A stretch of DNA of 64,000 nt from CCY15215 sp039194995 (GCA_039194995.1 JBCCVR010000004.1:18883-82882), one strand, 5' to 3'; numbered from the stretch's first letter, positions 1-8,320 are shown. Program-made: numbers and translations. The notes: generated by a model not told the origin, from the letters alone.

Positions 1-605
1 TAGACTGCATTCGTGCGGCTTTTCCGGGGGGATCGATGACTGGAGCCCCCAAACTCAGAACAATGGAAATTATCGATCGCCTCGAAGGAGAAGCGAGGGG
101 GATCTATTCCGGCGCGATCGGCTTCTTAGCACTGAATGGCACGGCTGACCTCAATATTGTCATTCGCACGGCAATTTTAACCCCGACAGAAACATCGATT
201 GGTATTGGCGGTGGCATTATTGCTCTGTCCGACCCCGAAATGGAGTTCCAAGAAACTCTCCTTAAAGCAGAAGCTCTCGTTCGCGCTTTCGTGAAAGCCC
301 TGCACGGAGACGAAAAATTGGTTTTCCCTCGCATCCTAGAAGCTGCGCGCTCGGGAGGTCTTGACAGTCAAAAAAAGTTCTCTCGATGGGGGCTAACTCA
401 ATCTGCCTCTAATTCTTTTCTCTTTCGCTTGACCGCAGTAGCTGAGATTTTTATATGTTTTAATTGCATTGATGATTTGCAAAAATGTAATAAAAAGTTT
501 TTTTTTGTAATAAAAGTTACGAAATTTGCTAGAAATAGCTTCTATAACTACAACTCAGCGATCGCAAATTCAAGCAATAGTGCAATCTCCAGTTTGAAGA
601 AATAG
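1..605 (+). CDS. pabB: Aminodeoxychorismate synthase component I (PabB-like), 3' end
   Basis: This is the C-terminal part of a chorismate-binding enzyme whose start lies before the window; the reading frame is open from base 3. The first visible residues hold the family signature FPGGSMTGAPK followed by RTMEIIDRLE and the GIGGGI block, which form the chorismate site. PabB makes 4-amino-4-deoxychorismate for folate synthesis; anthranilate synthase TrpE is the alternative, but the FPGGSMTGAPK form fits PabB better. Homology ends near base 305 (AEALVRAFVKAL), where such proteins normally finish. The frame then runs another 100 codons through AT-rich DNA with no recognisable domain, so the native stop may have been lost or a frameshift may lie near 300-345. 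Confidence 0.8.
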   Translation, partial: DCIRAAFPGGSMTGAPKLRTMEIIDRLEGEARGIYSGAIGFLALNGTADLNIVIRTAILTPTETSIGIGGGIIALSDPEMEFQETLLKAEALVRAFVKALHGDEKLVFPRILEAARSGGLDSQKKFSRWGLTQSASNSFLFRLTAVAEIFICFNCIDDLQKCNKKFFFVIKVTKFARNSFYNYNSAIANSSNSAISSLKK

Positions 606-690
606 AATCACTTGCTGAAATCTCTTGATTTCGCAAGGAATATTATGCTTAAAATTTGGAGGATCGCATTGAGTAGGAGAACACAATCTC

Positions 691-1683
691 ATGTCCTTAC
701 AGGCTGAAATCCTAGAAAAGAGTTTTGAGAACATCAAGCCCCAAGCCAATGAATTCGTAAACAGTTTTTATGAAAACCTCTTTTCAGCCAATCCAGAAGC
801 CAAGCCTTTATTTGGTCACACAGATATGGCTGCTCAGAAGAAAAAACTACTCGGCTCTCTCGTTTTAGTTGTCGAAAACCTGCGCAAGCCTGACGTACTG
901 AGCGATGCACTCAAAGGCTTAGGTGCAAGACACGTAAAGTATGGGGCATTACCCGAACATTATCCTCTTGTCGGTAGCGCTCTATTAACAACTTTCGAGC
1001 AATATTTAGGCGAGGCTTGGACGGAAGAAGTCAGACAAGCATGGGTCGAAGCCTATGGTGCAATTACCGAATTAATGCTTGACGGAGCCGATTATTCCGC
1101 CAAAGAAGTCATCTTAGATTCCTCCTCTGAAGAGTCTCCATTAGCTGCTGAATTACTCGAAACTAGCTTTGAGAAAATCAAACCCCAAGCCGATGAATTC
1201 GTAAACAGTTTCTACGCTAATCTCTTTACTGCCAATCCAGAAGCAAAACCTTTGTTTAGCCATACGGATATGGCCGGGCAAAAGAAAAAGCTCCTCGCTT
1301 CTCTGGTTTTAGTTGTCGAAAATGTACGCAAGCCAGATGTATTAACAGAATCCTTAAAAGGATTGGGATCAAGACACGTTAAATACGGTGCATTGCCAGA
1401 ACATTACCCGCTTGTGGGTAACGCGCTTTTAGCAACTTTCGAGCAATATTTGGGCATGGATTGGACAGAAGAAGTCAAACAAGCATGGGTGAAAGCCTAT
1501 GGGGTTATTACCGAAATTATGCTGTCAGGAGCCGATTATTCAGCCGAGGAGGTCGCCCTAAAAAAGCCTACTCTCCCCCCTCAATCCCAATCTTTTATTA
1601 TTGAAAATGAGATTAATTTGGGTTTGTTTGTCGGAATTTTTGTGGGGGCAGGAGTTCTTGTTTCTTTGATGCTATTGCTGTAA
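691..1683 (+). CDS. Tandem two-domain globin with C-terminal membrane anchor
   Basis: The 330-residue protein has two globin domains of the single-domain flavohaemoglobin/Vitreoscilla type, about residues 4-138 and 152-287, then a hydrophobic segment at 309-330. Each domain keeps the B10 tyrosine (27 and 175), a glutamine at the E7 position, and the proximal histidine in the RHVKYGALPEHYP block (81 and 229). The domains are very similar to each other, so they look like a recent internal duplication. No FAD or NAD reductase domain is present, so a separate reductant is needed. As a tail-anchored protein the globins should face the cytoplasm, but this is inferred. An AGGAGA site precedes the ATG. 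The multihaem cytochrome gene starts 10 bases downstream, which suggests co-transcription. O2 binding or NO dioxygenation is the family's usual role. Confidence 0.9.
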   Translation: MSLQAEILEKSFENIKPQANEFVNSFYENLFSANPEAKPLFGHTDMAAQKKKLLGSLVLVVENLRKPDVLSDALKGLGARHVKYGALPEHYPLVGSALLTTFEQYLGEAWTEEVRQAWVEAYGAITELMLDGADYSAKEVILDSSSEESPLAAELLETSFEKIKPQADEFVNSFYANLFTANPEAKPLFSHTDMAGQKKKLLASLVLVVENVRKPDVLTESLKGLGSRHVKYGALPEHYPLVGNALLATFEQYLGMDWTEEVKQAWVKAYGVITEIMLSGADYSAEEVALKKPTLPPQSQSFIIENEINLGLFVGIFVGAGVLVSLMLLL

Positions 1684-1693
1684 TTTTGGAAAG

Positions 1694-2353
1694 ATGGCAA
1701 ATCCTGTTCGTCGGGCTTTTAAACCCAATCAAATATTTCAATCGAAATTTGCCATTCTTGGAATTATCGTGCTGCTCGTTGTTTGGTTTTCCGTTGCTTT
1801 TGTGGTGGATCGGCGCACCATCTTTCTTCCTGGAAAGACTTCTGTGGGTCACGTTCTTTTCGAGACATCTTGCAGTTCCTGTCACGAAGGATTTAAACCC
1901 GTGACGAATGAAACTTGCTTGCGCTGTCACGAGGCAGAAATGGCAGAAGATGCTCACGGTGCGAAGAAATTTCGAGATCCTCGGTGGGCGGAATTATTAA
2001 CCCGCGTTGACGTGCTAACTTGTACGGCTTGTCATGCGGAACACGTGCATATTTTCGCTCGCGGCGTTCATCTCAAGCCGGATCTGTGCATGGCCTGTCA
2101 TGAAGACATTATTACAGGAGAACTGGCGAGTCACGATGGTTTTGCACCCGATGGTTGTTGGACGGCTGGTTGTCATAATTTCCACGATCATCGCTCGATT
2201 TCTACGGGATTTTTGCGGCAGAACATGGATGCACCACCATTGTTACCCGTGCCGGAGGTTTTCCCCTTGTCGAGACCCGATCGCTCGGGCGAACCGCCAA
2301 AACCTGACTTGAATCGGGAATTTTTGCAGGCAAAAACGGGGAGGACAGAATGA
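1694..2353 (+). CDS. Membrane-anchored pentahaem cytochrome c
   Basis: The 219-residue protein has an N-terminal membrane segment (about 19-38) and a periplasmic domain with four CXXCH haem sites (C60, C75, C110, C132) plus one CX4CH site (C155 to H161, CWTAGCH). CX4CH sites occur in cytochrome c3-type proteins and can bind haem, so five haems are likely. The topology, one anchor then a multihaem head, recalls NapC/NrfH quinol dehydrogenases in arrangement, though the haem spacing does not clearly match them. The stop overlaps the start of the next cytochrome (ATGA), indicating translational coupling. Its role is probably electron transfer between membrane and periplasm; the substrate is unknown. 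Confidence 0.88.
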   Translation: MANPVRRAFKPNQIFQSKFAILGIIVLLVVWFSVAFVVDRRTIFLPGKTSVGHVLFETSCSSCHEGFKPVTNETCLRCHEAEMAEDAHGAKKFRDPRWAELLTRVDVLTCTACHAEHVHIFARGVHLKPDLCMACHEDIITGELASHDGFAPDGCWTAGCHNFHDHRSISTGFLRQNMDAPPLLPVPEVFPLSRPDRSGEPPKPDLNREFLQAKTGRTE

Positions 2354-3156
2354 GCGATCGCGCAACTAAACTCTTGATTTTTGTTCTTTCGATCGGGTTT
2401 TTCTGGGGGTCTTTGTTGTCTTTTCCCGCGATCGCTCGGGCCGATGGCTTTAGCGCCCAACATATCGAGGAAATTAACAGTTTGTGGCAAAAAAGCGCCC
2501 ATGCTTTTGCCGATATTAATTGCTCGAGCTGCCATCTAGAAGCGGAAACCAAACAATTAATTATTGCCCCCAAGTTTGAAAGCTGCCAAACCTGTCACGA
2601 ACGACAAGTCGAGACATTTCTATTCGGAAAACATGGCGTTCGCTCTCTTGAAGGTCTTTCTCCATTAACCCCAGCAATGGCACATTTACCGATGAAAGAA
2701 ACGGCAAGCGATCGCCAGATGAATTGCAATACCTGTCACGACGTTCATTCGGTCGATACTTTTACCGCTTCGGTAGATTCTTGTTTGAGTTGTCATAACG
2801 ATACCCATTCCTTGAATTATGTCAAGTCAAAACACGGTTTATTATTTGCCGAAGCGAAATTGTTACCTGCCCCCACAGCCGATTTAGTCAGTTGTGCGAC
2901 TTGTCACCTACCCCGGCAACAAGTGGAAGGCACAAAAACTGTTTTTGTCAACCACAACAATACTTACAATTTATTGCCTCGCGATCGCATGGTCAAAGAT
3001 GTTTGCATGAATTGTCACGGTCTGGAATATTCCTACAATAGTATCTTTGATGATGAGTTGGTGGAAGCGAATTTTAATGCACCCCCGACGCAATATTTAG
3101 AGACCTTTGATATGGTAAAAGACCTCGAGAAAAAGCGATCGGGAACGGGGAATTAA
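2350..3156 (+). CDS. Secreted hexahaem cytochrome c, hydroxylamine-oxidoreductase-like
   Basis: The 268-residue protein starts with a signal peptide (hydrophobic 8-29, cleavage near AIARA) and carries six CXXCH sites at C58, C79, C126, C145, C182 and C219. The order CXXCH, DVHSVDT, SCLSCH, SKHG, SCATCHLP, then VCMNCH follows the layout seen in hydroxylamine oxidoreductase and related octahaem proteins, where CNxCH, a CxxCH with following H, an SKHG segment and a CATCHMP site recur. It has six haems rather than eight, so it would be a shortened relative or a non-catalytic carrier. The start overlaps the preceding gene by four bases. Periplasmic or lumenal location is inferred. The link to that family rests on motif order read by eye. 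Confidence 0.85.
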   Translation: MSDRATKLLIFVLSIGFFWGSLLSFPAIARADGFSAQHIEEINSLWQKSAHAFADINCSSCHLEAETKQLIIAPKFESCQTCHERQVETFLFGKHGVRSLEGLSPLTPAMAHLPMKETASDRQMNCNTCHDVHSVDTFTASVDSCLSCHNDTHSLNYVKSKHGLLFAEAKLLPAPTADLVSCATCHLPRQQVEGTKTVFVNHNNTYNLLPRDRMVKDVCMNCHGLEYSYNSIFDDELVEANFNAPPTQYLETFDMVKDLEKKRSGTGN

Positions 3157-3215
3157 AACTAGAGCAATTCGGAAGGGTACGAGTTAGTTTGTTTATTTGC
3201 AGAGGAGAACACCAA

Positions 3216-3860
3216 ATGTTAGCTTTTTTGAAAAAATTGAAAGCAAGAACCATTGCGTTAATGACTTTAGCCGTCGCAATTTGTTTCATCGCGATCGCTT
3301 GTGGAGGTGGCTCCGCACCGCAAGCAGGAGGTGATGGGATTAATCCGGAAGTTGTTGTCGATTACATTCACACGGTATTATTAGCTGATAGAACAGCTTA
3401 TACCAAGCACGTTGTCAATCGTTTTGAAACCCTAGAAGGAAAACCCAATGAAAAGGGTGTCGTCCCCGCAGAAGCGACAGAAGGATGGAAAGAAACCGGG
3501 GGAATTCCCCTACCTGCACAAATGTTCCGTTTGGGTGCAGAAATTGCCGCCGAAGAAGGAACATTTACTTACGGTTTAATTTCTCCGTGGAATATTAATG
3601 ATTCCCAAGCCCCGAAAACAGACTTTGAAAAAGAAGCAATGGCGAAAGTCATCGAAACGGGAGAACCTTATAAAAATTATCAAGAAATTGGCGGTCAAAA
3701 ATACTTCTCCGCCGTCTATCCCGATAACGCCGTTGCAGAGGCTTGTATTACTTGCCATAATACCCATCCCGTCCACCTAGAACGCTATCCCGACAAACAG
3801 TTTGAAATGGGAGAAGTCATGGGGGGAGTCGTGATCAACTTGCCGTTAGAAGGCGCTTAG
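3216..3860 (+). CDS. DUF3365 (Tll0287-like) haem lipoprotein
   Basis: The chosen ATG follows a GAGGAGAA ribosome site by five bases; an upstream TTG in frame is less likely. The 214-residue product has a lipoprotein signal (hydrophobic 12-28, lipobox IAIAC with C29), a DUF3365 sensor-like domain, and one CXXCH haem site (C177-H181, in EACITCHNTHP). Proteins of this family include the cyanobacterial c-type haem protein Tll0287, which has a PAS-like fold. Here it would sit at the outer face of a membrane and exchange electrons with the two multihaem proteins encoded just upstream. It could also act as a redox sensor. The function within this operon is inferred from position. Confidence 0.85.
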   Translation: MLAFLKKLKARTIALMTLAVAICFIAIACGGGSAPQAGGDGINPEVVVDYIHTVLLADRTAYTKHVVNRFETLEGKPNEKGVVPAEATEGWKETGGIPLPAQMFRLGAEIAAEEGTFTYGLISPWNINDSQAPKTDFEKEAMAKVIETGEPYKNYQEIGGQKYFSAVYPDNAVAEACITCHNTHPVHLERYPDKQFEMGEVMGGVVINLPLEGA

Positions 3861-3897
3861 TTTAAGCTAGTTCGGTAATCATGTTCGGACATTCTCT

Positions 3898-3921
3898 AGG
3901 GACGTTGTTGGCAACGTCCCT
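3898..3921. repeat. Perfect palindromic hairpin
   Basis: AGGGACGTTG, four-base loop TTGG, then CAACGTCCCT: a ten-base-pair perfect stem between the lipoprotein gene and the di-haem membrane gene. No T-run follows, so it is either a factor-dependent stop, an mRNA-stabilising hairpin, or a copy of a dispersed cyanobacterial palindrome. Confidence 0.7.
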
Positions 3922-3969
3922 GAATAGTAATCGCGATCGCCAATGGAATTAAGATTTTAAAATTGTACA

Positions 3970-4584
3970 ATGAAACCAACATTTACTACTTTAATTATTT
4001 TGACGTTCTTGGTCGCGTTACTACTCGTCCCTTTTGTTGTCAGTCCTTACTATTTGGTTTATCTCCGCGATCGCGCTTTTGAAATTCATCTCATTTTACA
4101 AGGAGAGATTTACAAGCAAATCACGGGATACTTTTCTTTACTGTTTGTGCTTGTAGAAATGCTGATCGTTGCTCGCAAGCGAGGGCGGACTTGGCTAGTA
4201 AAAATAAAACTTCCCGGATCGTTACAAATTTGGCGGCGCTGGCACATTTTTCTCGGCGTTGCTCTTTTGGGTACAACTTTAATTCATACGATCGGATCGC
4301 GGGGTTTAAATTTTAATGCAGTGTTTCTCTGGTTTTTTTTCGGGGTCACACTGTCGGCTTTAGTGGGGGCAGTTGCCGAAACGGGAGTATTAGAGTCTTC
4401 TCAACGTTATTTCGGTTGGGTTCCTCACGATACAAAAGAAGTTCATAAGAGTCGTTTTCTCATCTCTAAAGCCGCACTGATTCGCAATTTACGTGCTTGG
4501 TGGCTCAATACTCATATTTTCCTCGTTACGGCTTTTTGTGTCATGCTTGTTTTTCATATTTTTCTAGCTTACTATTATCAATAA
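3970..4584 (+). CDS. Di-haem cytochrome b-like membrane protein
   Basis: The 204-residue protein has about five membrane helices (7-27, 48-68, 91-108, 116-136, 180-200). Two of them each carry a histidine pair spaced 14 residues apart: H92/H106 and H182/H196. This four-histidine pattern is the classical arrangement for two b haems stacked across a membrane, as in cytochrome b, b561-type and ferric-reductase-like proteins. The protein could therefore pass electrons from the quinol pool or cytoplasm across the membrane to the multihaem cytochromes encoded upstream. A 109-base gap containing a palindrome separates it from the lipoprotein gene, so it may be in the same operon or a second transcript. 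Exact family not recognised. Confidence 0.75.
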   Translation: MKPTFTTLIILTFLVALLLVPFVVSPYYLVYLRDRAFEIHLILQGEIYKQITGYFSLLFVLVEMLIVARKRGRTWLVKIKLPGSLQIWRRWHIFLGVALLGTTLIHTIGSRGLNFNAVFLWFFFGVTLSALVGAVAETGVLESSQRYFGWVPHDTKEVHKSRFLISKAALIRNLRAWWLNTHIFLVTAFCVMLVFHIFLAYYYQ

Positions 4585-4616
4585 TAGTTGTTTTTTGTTT
4601 GTTATTTGTTTTTAAA

Positions 4617-5114
4617 ATGTTAGAATTCTCTAATACCGATCGCTCATTACTCGTTACTCATTGCCGAAGGATTGCGATCGCATTGTTACTCTGTTTTTGT
4701 TTAAATAGTTTTTTGTTGGTTTCCGAAGCGAAAGCCGGACTTTTTTCGGGTTCTTCTTTAGCGGGTTTGGTGACAATGAAAAAAATGGCGGCGGAGTCGG
4801 TTGCTTATGATACAGCCGCGAACAGCGATCGCCCGATGGTTCTCGAATTTTATGCGAATTGGTGTACCACCTGTCAGGGAATGGCACCAACTATGGAAAA
4901 ATTAGAGGCGGAATTTCGAGAAAATGTCGATTTAGTCATGCTCGACATTGACGATCCCCAATGGGTTAATATGATTCAAGAATATGGCGTAACTGGAGTT
5001 CCTCAGTTTATCTTTTTAGATCGCGATCGTCATCTCCAAAAAACTTTGGTCGGGAAAGTTCCGCGATCGATTATGACTCGCTATTTTGCAACCTTATCAG
5101 ATCCCGAATTCTAA
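4617..5114 (+). CDS. txlA: TxlA/HCF164-like membrane thioredoxin
   Basis: The 165-residue protein has an N-terminal membrane segment (about 18-38) and a thioredoxin domain with the redox site WCTTC (C83, C86) inside EFYANWCTTCQGMAPT, a typical TxlA/HCF164 block, and the cis-proline loop GVPQF. HCF164 homologues deliver reducing power across the thylakoid membrane and are needed for assembly of c-type cytochromes. Location directly after a cluster of twelve predicted c-haem sites fits a role in keeping haem-binding cysteines reduced. The ATG at 4617 was preferred because longer in-frame starts overlap the preceding gene and add a hydrophobic stretch with no family similarity. Confidence 0.85.
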   Translation: MLEFSNTDRSLLVTHCRRIAIALLLCFCLNSFLLVSEAKAGLFSGSSLAGLVTMKKMAAESVAYDTAANSDRPMVLEFYANWCTTCQGMAPTMEKLEAEFRENVDLVMLDIDDPQWVNMIQEYGVTGVPQFIFLDRDRHLQKTLVGKVPRSIMTRYFATLSDPEF

Positions 5115-5138
5115 AAGTTAGCAACTCAGGAGTTAGCA

Positions 5139-5462
5139 ATGCCAAATCTATTGTTTATATGCAGCCGCAATCAATGGCGCAGTCCGACCGCCGCAAGTCT
5201 TTTTCGCAATACTGATGGCGTAAAAGTGCGTTCGGCAGGAACGAGTAGCAAAGCTCGAAAAAAAGTCTCTAATTCGGATTTGAATTGGGCTGATTTGATT
5301 TTTGTCATGGAGAAAAAGCACAAAAATCAGTTGCAAGCAAAATTTTCGGAATCGCTTCAAGATAAACCTATTCATGTCTTAGGTATTCCTGATGAATATC
5401 GCTACATGGACGAAGAGCTTATCGATTTATTGAATGCAACAGTTACGCCCTTTCTGCTATAG
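5139..5462 (+). CDS. Low-molecular-weight phosphotyrosine phosphatase-like protein
   Basis: The 107-residue protein keeps the phosphatase P-loop CX5R near its start (C8 to R14 in CSRNQWRS) and a later IPDEY segment that aligns with the general-acid DPY loop of the low-molecular-weight family. It is shorter than the classical 150-residue enzymes and belongs to a compact bacterial subgroup, often annotated as protein tyrosine phosphatase. The substrate is not evident. It lies 24 bases after txlA on the same strand, which may be chance. Confidence 0.75.
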   Translation: MPNLLFICSRNQWRSPTAASLFRNTDGVKVRSAGTSSKARKKVSNSDLNWADLIFVMEKKHKNQLQAKFSESLQDKPIHVLGIPDEYRYMDEELIDLLNATVTPFLL

Positions 5463-5501
5463 TTTCACTCTTTTTATTATCCACAAGGAAACAGGATAAA
5501 A

Positions 5502-5819
5502 ATGGATCGACATAAAGAAACGCTCGCCCAAACTATGTCTTTTCTCATGTCAATTCGTCCCGAAACTGACTTGGGCAAATTACTAAACTTTTGTTTGGCA
5601 ACAAAAATAGAACCGGAACAAACTGGGAAAACTGCTTATGAAATGGCCTGTTATCTTTTAGAACATCCCGATAATTTATCAAATTTTATTCAAGAATCAA
5701 TGGAAAGCGATGGGGAATATACTCCTGAAGAATATGTAGCAATGGGGGAATTGCCTACGCGAGATCCAGAAAGGTTCATGCAGAAAATATTTGCACAATT
5801 AGACCAAATAGAACTATAG
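5502..5819 (+). CDS. Conserved hypothetical protein
   Basis: A 105-residue acidic, predicted all-helical protein with no signal peptide or membrane segment. I do not recognise a family. An AAGGAAACAGG site lies upstream of the ATG, supporting translation. Segments such as TAYEMACYLLEHPDNL and YTPEEYVAMGELPTRD look structured. It follows the phosphatase-like gene by 39 bases on the same strand. Confidence 0.6.
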   Translation: MDRHKETLAQTMSFLMSIRPETDLGKLLNFCLATKIEPEQTGKTAYEMACYLLEHPDNLSNFIQESMESDGEYTPEEYVAMGELPTRDPERFMQKIFAQLDQIEL

Positions 5820-5863
5820 AGCGATATCTCTAACAGAAAAGATTCGCTCCATAAACTAACATC

Positions 5864-6325
5864 TTATTGTTGATCAGGATATACGATCAATTGAGACCAA
5901 GGAAAACCTTGGGGATGCTCGTCTGTCCGGATACCACATCCTCCACTACATGGATCGCTAGTATCTGCGTAGGGTCGATCGGCAGCTTGTTTTGCCGTGT
6001 CTGCATCATAAACTTGCTGACAATACCACAGAAGTCCGCGTTTATCGTATGTCCAATCAAATTGGCTAAATTTCCCACTAAATTTTGGAGAATTTTTAGT
6101 ATTTTTTGCGATGATTACCTTGTTTTTATTATCTACCGAAGTATAGGTAAAAATCAAAGAAGGATCGTCTGGAGAACCCATTGACCATTCTGTATTGCTA
6201 ATTTGCTGCAACCCTCCATAATTATCAATATAATCGCCAACAATTTTAGGAGTTTCATCTGCTAATGCAGAAGTCCCTCCCAAGATAAACAGGGAAATGA
6301 TGGTAATGAGAAATAATCGTTTCAT
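5864..6325 (-). CDS. Secreted hypothetical protein
   Basis: The 153-residue product begins with a clear signal peptide (MKRLFLITII..., cleavage near ALA-DE at about residue 22). The mature part is rich in aromatic residues and holds three closely spaced cysteines (in WYCQQV and DPCSGGCGI), which may form disulphides outside the cytoplasm. No known domain was recognised. It is a monocistronic minus-strand gene convergent with its left neighbour. Confidence 0.65.
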   Translation of the reverse strand: MKRLFLITIISLFILGGTSALADETPKIVGDYIDNYGGLQQISNTEWSMGSPDDPSLIFTYTSVDNKNKVIIAKNTKNSPKFSGKFSQFDWTYDKRGLLWYCQQVYDADTAKQAADRPYADTSDPCSGGCGIRTDEHPQGFPWSQLIVYPDQQ

Positions 6326-6476
6326 AGTACCCTTGAAGTTGAGAATGACTAAAAATCCTAATCTATCTCCAAAAAAAGATTTTTGTACTCTTTTTGGTAG
6401 TAATTTTTCAGAACTTTAGTTCTTTTAATCCAAGATAGCTCTCTACTCATATATTTACAGAGATATTATATTTATT

Positions 6477-7151
6477 TCAGAATTGATGTGAGATCAGCGT
6501 ACCCGTTTCAATACGCCAACAGCGATCGCTAATCTTCGCTAACCCTTCTGCATCGTGAGTGACAATGAGTAAGGTCCAATGCTGTTTTAATTTCTCTAAT
6601 AATGTTACGACTTGGCGGCGGATCGACCAATCCAAACCTGCCGTCGGTTCGTCTAACAATAAAATATTGGGCTGACGAATTAATTGTACGGCGAGGGCGA
6701 GGCGGCGTTGTTGCCCGCCACTGAGGACATGAGGGGGCGTTGAGAGAGAAAGATGATCTAAACCCACCTCAAATAAGGTCGATTTGACTTGTTCTAAACC
6801 CAATTCTGGATGACCGAGACGCAATTCTTCTAACATTGTCCCCCCGCAAAAATGTCGCTCGGGAAACTGAAAGACCAAACCCGCGAGATATTGCAGATCG
6901 TAAGCATCTAGCTCTTGTTCTCCCCAAGCAATAAACCCTTGGGTGGGTTCTGCTAGTCCGGCCAGCAGTTCCAAAAGCGTTGATTTTCCCGAACCACTCG
7001 GCCCGACGATTAAACCGAGTTCTTGGGGGGCAAGTTCGAGATTGACATTTTTTAGGATGGGGTCGGGAGTCGCGGGAGGGTGATAAGTTAAATCTTTTAG
7101 ATACAACATTAAAGGAGAAGCGTGAATCATGGGGAATGGGTGACGAAACAA
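6477..7151 (-). CDS. ABC transporter ATP-binding protein (ECF/CbiO-like)
   Basis: A 224-residue ATPase with Walker A GPSGSGKST (50-58), Q-loop in VFQFPERHF, signature LSGGQQRRLALA, Walker B ILLLDEPTAGLD and the switch histidine in VTHD. The QFPERHFCG segment resembles EcfA/CbiO-type subunits of energy-coupling-factor transporters. No permease or substrate-binding gene is next to it, as is common for scattered cyanobacterial ECF genes. Start is uncertain: methionines at codons 8 (7130) and 15 (7109) are alternatives and no strong ribosome site separates them. Confidence 0.85.
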   Translation of the reverse strand: MFRHPFPMIHASPLMLYLKDLTYHPPATPDPILKNVNLELAPQELGLIVGPSGSGKSTLLELLAGLAEPTQGFIAWGEQELDAYDLQYLAGLVFQFPERHFCGGTMLEELRLGHPELGLEQVKSTLFEVGLDHLSLSTPPHVLSGGQQRRLALAVQLIRQPNILLLDEPTAGLDWSIRRQVVTLLEKLKQHWTLLIVTHDAEGLAKISDRCWRIETGTLISHQF

Positions 7152-7357
7152 CTCGTTTTTTCCCGATTCCCTTCCTCTAGATTAAACGGAAAAATTCTGA
7201 ATTGATAATCGATCGCCGATCGCTCAATATTGAAGGGGTGGAACTCGAGCAAATAGGAGTCCGTCAGGGTGCCAGAGACGAGAATTAGAAGCACTCAAAT
7301 AGATTTCTCGTCAGCTTGTGCCTTTTGTGTTGCCTGGTCAATATTTGGAAAACTCTC

Positions 7358-8272
7358 ATGCTGAAACAATTATTAAAATCATCGCGATCGCTGTCTCTCC
7401 TTCTATCTTCCACTGTTGCGATCGCCGCGATCGGTTGGGGTGCGATCGCTTTCGCCGGAGATCCCTTTGAACGCAGCCCCGAGAAACCCATCGGCGATGC
7501 GACTGAAGATGTATTTGAGGCCATGTTTAAAGAAGGGGATTATCGCGAAGCAGAACGCCTGATCGAACAAGCATTGCGCGAAGATGCCAACGAACCCCTT
7601 GCCCACGCTCTCCAAGCGGCTCTTGCTTATAATGAGGGCGATTGGGAAACGTTGAAAGTTCACGGGGAAAAAACCACGGAAGCCGCAGAACAATTAATCT
7701 CTCGCGATGCCGTGCGGGGCAATCTTTATAAGGGCGTGGGTTTAATGTTGGAAGGTGCTTATGATGTCTTGAAAAACAAGAATTATCTCGGGGCTGTCCC
7801 AAAACTCCAGAGAATTTTCCAAGCCTTTGATGCGGCACAAGCTGCCGATCCCAACGATCCGGAATTGAATTTGGCTAAGGGCTATATGGAATTACTCTTG
7901 GCGGTAAATTTGCCGTTTTCCAGTCCCGATACGGCGATCGAAAATTTTCAACGTTCCGCCAAGCCTTCCTATTTAGTCGATCGCGGTTTGGCTTTAGCCT
8001 ATCGGGATTTAGGACGCTTTCCAGAGGCACTCGATCGCGTCAAGCAAGCGCGATCTCAAACTGGAGATAATCCAGAAATTACCTATCTCAAAGCGCAAAT
8101 TCTCCACGAATTGGGCAAGCAAGAAAATCAGCCCAATACCGTCCGCGAAGCCGTGCAACTGTTTAACGAGGCATTAGGAGAAATCGACCAATTCCCCAAT
8201 CCTCAAGCCAATCAACCCCAAATCGAACGGGAAAAGCGCATTGCTGAGGAATGGCTACAAGAGAATAGTTAA
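7358..8272 (+). CDS. Secreted TPR protein (Sll0314/Alr1548-like)
   Basis: From the ATG at 7358 the protein is 304 residues, with an N-terminal signal sequence ending near AIAFA-GD and tetratricopeptide-like helical repeats through the rest (for example EGDYREAERLIEQALRED and LGRFPEALDRVKQARSQ). The architecture and GDPFE start of the mature protein recall the conserved cyanobacterial Sll0314/Alr1548 family of unknown role. TPR proteins act as protein-binding scaffolds; periplasmic location follows from the signal. The TTG-like longer start would break the signal peptide. Confidence 0.75.
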   Translation: MLKQLLKSSRSLSLLLSSTVAIAAIGWGAIAFAGDPFERSPEKPIGDATEDVFEAMFKEGDYREAERLIEQALREDANEPLAHALQAALAYNEGDWETLKVHGEKTTEAAEQLISRDAVRGNLYKGVGLMLEGAYDVLKNKNYLGAVPKLQRIFQAFDAAQAADPNDPELNLAKGYMELLLAVNLPFSSPDTAIENFQRSAKPSYLVDRGLALAYRDLGRFPEALDRVKQARSQTGDNPEITYLKAQILHELGKQENQPNTVREAVQLFNEALGEIDQFPNPQANQPQIEREKRIAEEWLQENS

Positions 8273-8294
8273 AAGGCTTTGAAGGAATTGAAGA

Positions 8295-8320
8295 GGCGAT
8301 CGCGCTGCAATGCGATCGCC
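8295..8320. terminator. Hairpin between convergent genes
   Basis: GGCGATCGC, eight-base loop, GCGATCGCC: a nine-base-pair perfect stem made from two HIP1 octamers, followed on the plus strand by a CTTTC tract. It lies between the ends of two convergent genes and could stop both transcripts. Confidence 0.5.

Noticed and set aside
1613..1957. Minus-strand frame opposite the globin end and five-haem start
   Set aside because: Both sense frames have strong motifs; the antisense frame has none.
7403..7693. Antisense open frame inside the TPR gene
   Set aside because: It is the shadow of a real gene with HIP1-rich codons and shows no family motif.
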